In this document: positions 58,191 through 64,000 of the stretch, piece after piece
Layout: each line of letters starts with the position of its first letter
How positions within the stretch are numbered: position 1 is the stretch's first letter
Origin: Epithemia pelagica
Lineage: Eukaryota > Bacillariophyta > Bacillariophyceae > Surirellales > Surirellaceae
DNA: 64,000 nt
Assembly (NCBI GenBank): GCA_946965045.2
Contig: OX337240.1
Coordinates: 2,666,001 to 2,730,000 of the forward strand
Direction of reading: 5' to 3'
Translations under genes and position numbers: made by a program
Notes under the pieces: model-generated
What the model was told of the DNA's origin: nothing
The model's database searches: none
What the model saw: only the letters and a program-made list of their open reading frames with translations

Positions 58191-58860
58191 CTAAGGTCAG
58201 GGTTGTGAAGTACTCACACTAGCACTGGGTACTTGAATTTAGTACTTAAAGTACGACTCCTGAACTTAGAGGTACTTGACGAAGGTACTTTAAGTACCTC
58301 ATGAGAAACAACGTACTTGACTGAGGTAATTTATTCTAAAGTTATAAAACTTAAGTTAGATTCGGTACTTTACTTTGTATAAGTACCATAAGTCAAAAAA
58401 TAGCATGTCCTTACTTCTTCAAAGTAAAGTACGTAGAGAAAATAGCAGTACTTAACTTCGATGGATGAAATTCAAGCGTAAAGTACCTTGAAAGTAAGGT
58501 ATTTTAGCTTTATTTTCATCTAATATGGGTCCAAAAGTACGTACTTTTTACTTGAACCTGGTAATTTGAAGTCAAGATTTCAATTTTGTACTGGTACTTG
58601 ACAGAAGGTACTTAAAGTAAGATCACTCAACATAGGTACTTTGCATGGGTACTTACAAGGAAGCGATAGGATGAGCGGTACTTGTGGTAGGGTACTTAAG
58701 GTGGTACAGGAAAATCTAGGTACTTTTGCGTGAGGACTTGGGAAAAGGAAAGTACATGATGAAGAGAAGAGGGACTTGGACCAAGGAAAACCACAAAGTA
58801 CGCGAAAAGTGGTACTTTTGGAAAAAACAGGTACTTGATACTTCACAACCCTCTAAGGTC
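58191..58860. mobile_element. hAT-type MITE with 8-bp target duplication
   Basis: The element is 58199-58852 (654 bp). Ends are inverted copies of AGGGTTGTGAAGTA (14 bp). Exactly outside, CTAAGGTC occurs on both sides (58191-58198 and 58853-58860), an 8-bp direct duplication typical of hAT transposons. There is no coding capacity. The interior is packed with GTAC/GTACTT motifs in both orientations (at least 25 GTAC by hand count), probably subterminal-type repeats that have expanded across the element. Confidence 0.9.
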
Positions 58861-60972
58861 ATGTGACTGCTGTCACTTTCACTTTCCGCACGAGTAGAAA
58901 CTATCGATTGACGGCAGACGATGAAGATATTTGATTTCTAGACATCCACTTGAGGTGTGTTCCCTTCTACTCCTACAACTCTTAGAAAAAGCTATGTAGA
59001 TCGATGAATCTGAGCTACTCCTAGCTAGGAACTAGGAATACTAGCTTCTTGTGCATGCCGCCCATAAGTAGATACGTACTCCTCCCTTCCTCGTTGTTCC
59101 TCCGCCTCTAGGAAAAGTCTTTTCTGGTGACCGTACGACGAAATAGTCTTTTGTCTTCTGTCGTCGGACGTCGGAATGGAAGCACAGGTTGGAATTTGGA
59201 ATATCAGATGCTCTGAAAGAACTGTTGTCGTCCAAGTTGACACACCATGTCGATTCGAAAAGATAGAAATACGTGTGATAAGCTTGTGAGAATGTGAAAT
59301 TGACACTCACAGACCTTCACCGGTAATGCAAAGTACTTCAACATAACGCATCGAATGCTGACTAACGCATGAGTCCGTTCATTTAGTGGTATGGTAAGGT
59401 ACGTGTCGATCTCCTGAACTGATATTTTCTCTGGAAGCATCTGGTTACTCAAACGATGACAGAGAAATCAAAATTTTCATTCTAGTGACGGCGATCGCGC
59501 CTTCCCGAGAACCGTTCTGGAAAGCTGGTACAGCCTTGTAGAACCTGACAAGAGCCCGACAAACACCACAGCCTGAAAATTATGCGTACTCCCTGTTTGG
59601 GCGTGATGAGTCGTCTCTCCCGAGCAGGTTCTTCGACGATAGATTGGCGGAACGTTATCCAGAAGACCAATCGCACCCTCTGGTTAAAACCATTCCTCGA
59701 AGCAGAGATAACATTGGATTAGCTCACAAGAGCCCGACAAGTACCATACCTTGGAACACACGCATATTCCTTCTAAGGTCGTGAAGAGACCTCTTTCCCG
59801 AGCATTATTTTCATCGACGTAATTGGTTGGACGTTGTTCAGAAGATAGTTCATTGAGATGCCGGTTCAAGACAGTCCGCACAAGTGCAACAAAGGTCGCC
59901 CATTTTCTGGGAAAACCTTGTCGTGTCAATATTCTCGCAATCTGGTCATCCTTGCTCTTGTCATACAAGACGAACACCAAAGCAGTGTCTGAAGCATTGA
60001 AGAGGAATTGTGTGAGCGAGACCTTTTTAAGTTTGACGGACAGAATTAGATTCATCGGGGGCTAGTGCATGTCCTTGGCCAAACATTGACTCTTCAAGCC
60101 ATCAAGTCTATTGCTCGCCTTTTCCACGCTCGGATGATGATTTGCCCTTGTTCCAGAAAAAAGAGACCTTCTTGTTCGGATAGTCCGATGGTTTCTCCCG
60201 AATGGAGGGGGCAGAGCAAGCCATAGTTCGAGCCTCCAATCGATGAGCTATCAATTGTTTTTCATGGCTCATGCTTTCAACGTTTCGAAAGTGTTTTGCT
60301 CCTTTTCCTTCAATCAAGAGAATGTGTATGTCTTGTTCGAGAGTCCGAGCCCTATTTTGTCTCCTTATTACGTCATATGTGGTTTTGCGGTCGACGAAAA
60401 GGACCAGTTCCTGGATTCCCTTCATGTGATGCCGATGTAAGTCATGATCGGCACATTGAATCTGTGAGACGGTTGCGTTTTTCCCGTTGATCTGATGTTG
60501 ATAAAGGTTCAGCAGAAACGAAACAAAAAGAGGGTGAGTACCAATATCCTTTCCTTCGCCGTGTTGTTCGAGTCCAAATCATTATCCACGCTTTGCATCT
60601 ATGAGCTACCGAGTGTACTTTGTGGCTCCTTTACGCAACGCGCGGATGATGATTTGCACTTACTCAACGGGCGGAAGCAAGAATAGGTGGAACAACCGTG
60701 ATTCGATGTCGGTAGGCAGGGGTTTTGATCTGGACCGTGGCCAGTGTCATTGGTCAACGATATGTGAGTGGTACGATCTCACTTACGTGACGACTTCCAT
60801 GGTTTCACAGTGGTGCCAAGGCGATGATTCCCTACTTCTTGGTCTCCAAGTCCTCATTGTTGTATGAAACGGCATTGTTCCCATAGCCATAGCCGTGGGT
60901 CACCCTGTGGTCAGTGGTCAATGCGCCCTTTCATTTTCAATATATATAAGACTGTTCGGCTCAAATGGAAGG
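58861..60972. other. Non-coding region with degenerate repeats
   Basis: No gene is recognised. It contains palindromic CTACTCCTAGCTAGGAACTA near 59010, a diverged tandem duplication at 59507-59860, and two exact GGATGATGATTTGC motifs (60132-60145 and 60644-60657). Confidence 0.4.
59507..59860. repeat. Diverged tandem duplication, unit about 178 bp
   Basis: The two halves share ordered blocks: ACAAGAGCCCGACAA (GACAAGAGCCCGACAAACACC against CACAAGAGCCCGACAAGTACC), a CCCGAGCA block, and a GG-x-ACGTT block. Minus-strand translations of both halves share W-x-LSGSC and ARER patterns, so the duplication may have been coding once. Confidence 0.65.
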
Positions 60973-61611
60973 ATTAAAATTAGAGGTGGCTCCAGCGGTG
61001 AGCGGACGCGCAGCTCCAGCGCTGGAGCTCCAGCGCTGGAGAATCTCCAGCAGAGGTTTTTTGTTGCGAGAAAAGAGCGCTACATTGGTCGCCTTTCTCT
61101 GTGACTGTTGCCTGTTGCATGTCATTCATTTGCTCCGCACTGGTCATTGCTGACCCTGTGTAATTCATTTGCTCCACACTGCCTTCCACAATGTCTGATT
61201 ACAATGATGATGATGACTCATCAAAGGCGGAAGAGCTTGATATGGATGGCACTTCGAAGGCCACGCAGAAACATTTGGCGCCTAGCAAGTAAATATCTTG
61301 CGTTGCCTGCGACTGCTGCCTCTTCTGAACGGGCATTCAGTATTGCAGGACTGATCATATCTGCGAAAGAAGCATCACTGGACCCTTCCACCGTTACAGA
61401 TTTACATTTTTTACGTGAGAATTGGGAACATGTGTTCTCACCATAAGATAGATTCACTAGGAGTAGCTTCTAGCTAAGCATTTTCATCCTGGTAGCATAG
61501 GTAGTCTTTTCTCCAGCTGGAGGCGCTCACCTAGCTCCAGCAGAGACGTCTCCAGCGCTTACCTAGCTCCAGCAGAGATGAGCTGTTGCTGGAGCCACCT
61601 CTAATTAAAAT
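60973..61611 (+). mobile_element. Short hAT element with 8-bp target duplication and transposase remnant
   Basis: The element is 60981-61603 (623 bp). Inverted ends are TAGAGGTGGCTCCAGC. The 8 bp ATTAAAAT flanks both ends exactly (60973-60980 and 61604-61611). Near both ends are repeated CTCCAGC motifs, at the left as the palindrome GCTCCAGCGCTGGAGC, likely transposase-binding sites. Only the C-terminal end of a transposase gene is left inside. Confidence 0.92.
61190..61446 (+). pseudogene. hAT transposase, C-terminal dimerisation fragment
   Basis: The frame ending at 61446 contains KYLALPATAASSERAFSIAG followed by ISAKEASLDPSTVTDLHFLR, the conserved hAT C-terminal dimerisation domain. The acidic sequence upstream (from ATG 61190, SDYNDDDDSSKAEELD) is in another frame that stops at TAA 61289-61291, so a small indel separates the two. 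The catalytic DDE core and the zinc-finger part are absent. The fragment is enclosed in terminal repeats, so the element is an internally deleted, non-autonomous derivative. Confidence 0.85.
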
Positions 61612-61905
61612 GTAAGGGTCGGATCGGAGATAAGCATATAGATCGAATCGTCTTTTGATGCTCTTGATAAGCCCCTATATGTCTTCTCAAATAGAGATAT
61701 CCATTTTGAATATTTGGTTAAAGTTTGCCCAACGAAATTCTAGGTAGTATCGAAAACCCTAAAGGGGTTTGTGTGACACTGGTGTAAGAAGACTACGTGA
61801 GTCGCGCGCGTGAATGACCTTAGGGGTACGAGCCGCGCGCAACCCAAAAACTTTGGAGCGCGATATCTCGAGAGAGGGATTTTTGGAAAATCCTTTCATT
61901 TGAGC
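61612..61905. repeat. Diverged first copy of a TIR-element sequence
   Basis: It aligns in order with 61985-62290: shared blocks include AAAACCCTAA, CGCG-GTGAATGAC, TAGGGGTAC and GGATTTTT. Its own ends are eroded. Confidence 0.6.
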
Positions 61906-61960
61906 AGAAAAGTCTTTTATAAAATACGGATTGAGAAGAATATTCCTCGTTTGGAATCTA

Positions 61961-62310
61961 AATTAAGAATGAATCTATTGTGGGTCGGGATTTTATAGAG
62001 AGGTCATAATTGGAGATTTATACATAGATCAACTCGTCTTTGAATCCTCTCTTTCAATTTGCTCTGTATATGCCTCGCCAAATTAATATATTCATTTCAA
62101 AATATTGGACTAAAGTATGGCGAGCAAAATTTACGTATTCAAAACCCTAATGTGGGATGTGCTACGAGATACGTAGAAAAGGTACTGCAGTCGCGCACGT
62201 GAATGACACTAGGGGTACATCGCGCGCATACCGCGCAAAACTTTAAGGCTTGATTTTTCGAGAAGTGGATTTTTCAAATATCCCGACCCACAATAGAATC
62301 AGTCTTAATT
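61961..62310. mobile_element. TIR element (about 350 bp), second copy
   Basis: The ends form an inverted repeat of about 31 bp: AATTAAGAATGAATCTATTG on the left continues TGGGTCGGGAT, and the right end gives the same sequence in reverse complement with a few changes. There is no coding capacity and no certain target duplication. Confidence 0.7.
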
Positions 62311-62715
62311 ATTATCTATGCCGACATAAAGACTACTAAGTACATGTACTGGGAGCTGGGAGTACGAGTGGAAAAAATAAAAAATAATATGGTGTTATTG
62401 ATATCCGGTTAACACGGGGTTATCCTGGGATAAGGGACCCCTTCCCGCAGTCAATCACGTAGGATACGCGCCGAATTATCCCAGTCCAGAATTGCGAAGC
62501 CGAGAAAATTATCCGAGTATGGTCGTTTTTAACGTTTTTCCGTTTGATTTTCGCGCATGGCCAACCACAGTCCACATTACAATGCCTGATACCCTTTGGG
62601 TATACCGTTATCATTAACCAGTGATGTACTTTGTCAGCGACACTCCTTGCTAGTACATGAGTAGAACAATATGACCGTACAGTAAACTACTATCACAGTC
62701 GCACTATCACAGTTT

Positions 62716-63149
62716 CTATGTTGTTGGTGTTAATTTGTTTGTTTTACGTTGTTTGTTTGTTGTCTTTTGGTATCTTGTGCCTTTTGTTGTTTGGCATGAT
62801 GGCTGAAACTGGAGCTTGCGCCTTGCGCTTTTAAGATATGCCTTTGTAGCCTTCCTTGCCTGTCGTCTTGTTATCTCCTTCACTTCTGTAGTGCTCCCAT
62901 TCCTTTTCCCTTCCGTAGCTGTTTTAGGATTGCTTTCTTGTTGCTTTTTGTTTCCTGGCAAACTTTTTAGTACTTGATTTGACATTGCCTCAACAAAGAT
63001 CCGATCACATTCCAAGCAATTCCGATCAATACAATCTCCACACCACAGAAAATCCTTCCCCCCTGTGTTGTCCATTGTTGTTTCCATGCCTTTTCGTGCT
63101 TTCCCCTTTGGTCATTGATTTCGACAACCGTGCCTTTACTCGGAAACAC
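62716..63149 (-). pseudogene. Frameshifted small Cys-containing ORF
   Basis: Two minus-strand frames read as one protein if joined: KGTVVEINDQRGKHEKAW (frame from 63149) and KDFLWCGDCIDRNCLECDR (frame from 63087). They meet at a run of six C on the plus strand (about 63057-63063), a likely site of a one-base indel. The C-x2-C-x4-C-x2-C cluster may bind zinc; a Lys/Thr-rich tail follows. I do not recognise the family. It lies divergent from the PIP-box gene. It could be a transposase tail, but that is only a guess. Confidence 0.35.
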
Positions 63150-63306
63150 ACATGACCATACAGGCGTCTCCCAGACGTTAAACAGTAGTTAGGGTTGCTA
63201 GGTAGGTAACGCGACCGGACATACAAATACTGGTGGTCGCCGAGCATGGCAACTTGTTGACTACAAATACTTAGACGCGCTGTTATGTTAAGGACTCCAC
63301 GCGCTC

Positions 63307-63313
63307 TATATAA
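63307..63313 (+). promoter_or_regulatory. TATA-like element upstream of the PIP-box gene
   Basis: TATATAA lies 77 bp upstream of the chosen ATG (63390), in the context CGCTCTATATAACGG. It is a plausible core promoter by position and sequence only. Confidence 0.4.
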
Positions 63314-63389
63314 CGGTTGGAATCAATATGACAAACTCAGACCTAAATGAGGAACGAACGATTTGATGGTTCATAGGATTTCGTTCATC

Positions 63390-63827
63390 ATGGCTTCTAT
63401 CAGCGACGACAACTCTATTTCTACGTTTGACGAAATCCTACAGATGAAGATGGAGGAGGACAGTGAGCCGACTCTAGACAACTCCGTAAAAGAAACCGCG
63501 AACAAGGGGCCTAAGGACAAACATGAAGGGACCGAACCAGACCCTGATGATTTTTGGATGGACGAAGAATCCTCTGTGGAGCTTTCTTTTCTCAAGGATC
63601 AACCTGATCCTTCTCCTAAGAAAGGTGACCCTGACTTTATTGACCCAGATGATGTGGATTATGGGCACCCAAATGACAAAATCACCGCCCTCATGCTCCT
63701 TTCCAATGGTGGAGCCATTTTACACTATGGGTCGTCTCGTCGTGTGTACCGTCCGCCGCATGAGGAACGCAACGAAAACCAAATGTCCCAGACGAAGATT
63801 GATTCTTTTTTCCCCTCGAAGAAGTAA
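63390..63827 (+). CDS. Small acidic protein with C-terminal PCNA-interacting (PIP) box
   Basis: 145 residues from ATG 63390 (MASISDDNSISTFDEILQMK). A second in-frame ATG at 63366 would add 8 residues. The first ~95 residues are strongly acidic with Asp/Glu/Pro-rich stretches (EPDPDDFWMDEESSVELSF, DPDFIDPDDVDYG). A short globular-looking part follows (ITALMLLSNGGAILHYGSSRR). The very C terminus is MSQTKIDSFFPSKK. QTKIDSFF (residues 134-141) matches the PIP-box consensus Q-x-x-I/L/M-x-x-F/Y-F/Y exactly, with the usual basic residues after it. Such tails dock proteins on the sliding clamp PCNA. The host role is unknown: a replication or repair accessory protein or a transposon-encoded factor are both possible. 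A TATA-like box lies upstream. Confidence 0.7.
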   Translation: MASISDDNSISTFDEILQMKMEEDSEPTLDNSVKETANKGPKDKHEGTEPDPDDFWMDEESSVELSFLKDQPDPSPKKGDPDFIDPDDVDYGHPNDKITALMLLSNGGAILHYGSSRRVYRPPHEERNENQMSQTKIDSFFPSKK

Positions 63828-63892
63828 ATTTTCCTATAAATTCCGATATTAAGTAATAATTTTTCCATTATTTTAGTTTTTTTCTGAAATTT

Positions 63893-64000
63893 TTAATATT
63901 TGCGTTTGTGATTGCGTACATTTCGGTTATTTTGCGATTCTCCACGTTTGATATTATCAAAACTATCTCGTTCCACAGGACCCTCTAGACGAGATGCCCA
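63893..64000 (-). CDS. Possible C-terminal end of an edge gene
   Basis: Read on the minus strand from the window edge, a frame of 35 codons starts WASRLEGPVERDSFDNIK and ends in a basic tail NVRNHKRKY before TAA (63895-63893). It enters the window at the right edge, so its start is unknown. The sequence between it and the PIP-box gene is AT-rich, as expected for two convergent 3' ends. The frame is short, so this is tentative. Confidence 0.35.
   Translation of the reverse strand, partial: WASRLEGPVERDSFDNIKRGESQNNRNVRNHKRKY

Noticed and set aside
60560-60575. GTTCGAGTCC resembling a tRNA B box
   Set aside because: No acceptor stem, A box or cloverleaf can be drawn around it.
62407-62619. 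Possible inverted ends GGTTAAC...TTAACC
   Set aside because: Only about six bases match well; not enough for a TIR claim.

Overview
The window looks like nuclear DNA of a diatom, most likely a pennate one. This is an inference from protein style and element content: long intron-poor reading frames, an HMG-box protein with a long insertion, a BTB/POZ protein, a stand-alone viroplasmin-type domain, and Copia elements of a kind common in diatom genomes. No rRNA, tRNA, CRISPR array or bacterial operon was seen. No virus or toxin gene was recognised.

Layout. 1-4.9 kb: the edge of a minus-strand gene, a retropepsin-domain gene, a 160-bp broken copy of a glycosyltransferase gene that lies 12 kb downstream, and an HMG-box gene. 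4.97-11.25 kb: a complete minus-strand Copia element with very short (112 bp) LTRs, a 5-bp target duplication, PBS, PPT, and gag and pol in one frame separated by UGA-C. 12.6-16.1 kb: a membrane-anchored glycosyltransferase-like gene and an RNase H1 N-terminal/viroplasmin-like gene. 16.5-25.6 kb: a tyrosine-recombinase (DIRS/PAT/Ngaro-like) retroelement with 626-bp terminal direct repeats and three internal 215-bp repeats. 26.2-28.9 kb: a BTB/POZ gene. 29.4-41.2 kb: a gene-poor stretch with one weak secreted-protein candidate, a TIR element, a 105-bp tandem duplication and a dispersed 14-mer. 41.2-47.4 kb: a second, intact Copia element (285-bp TG...CA LTRs, single 1708-residue polyprotein). 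47.44 to about 55.4 kb: a three-ORF non-LTR retrotransposon abutting that LTR. 55.4-64 kb: mostly non-coding, with two short hAT elements that keep perfect 8-bp target duplications, a duplicated TIR element, a broken cysteine-rich ORF, a small acidic protein ending in a PCNA-interacting (PIP) box, and the tail of an edge gene.

The four large retroelements belong to three classes and fill close to half of the window. Three of them carry an odd translational junction: in-frame UGA-C (Copia 1), UUU-UGA plus in-frame UGA-C (YR element), and a UAAUG stop-start (non-LTR element). The host genes are scattered singly and do not form an evident pathway.
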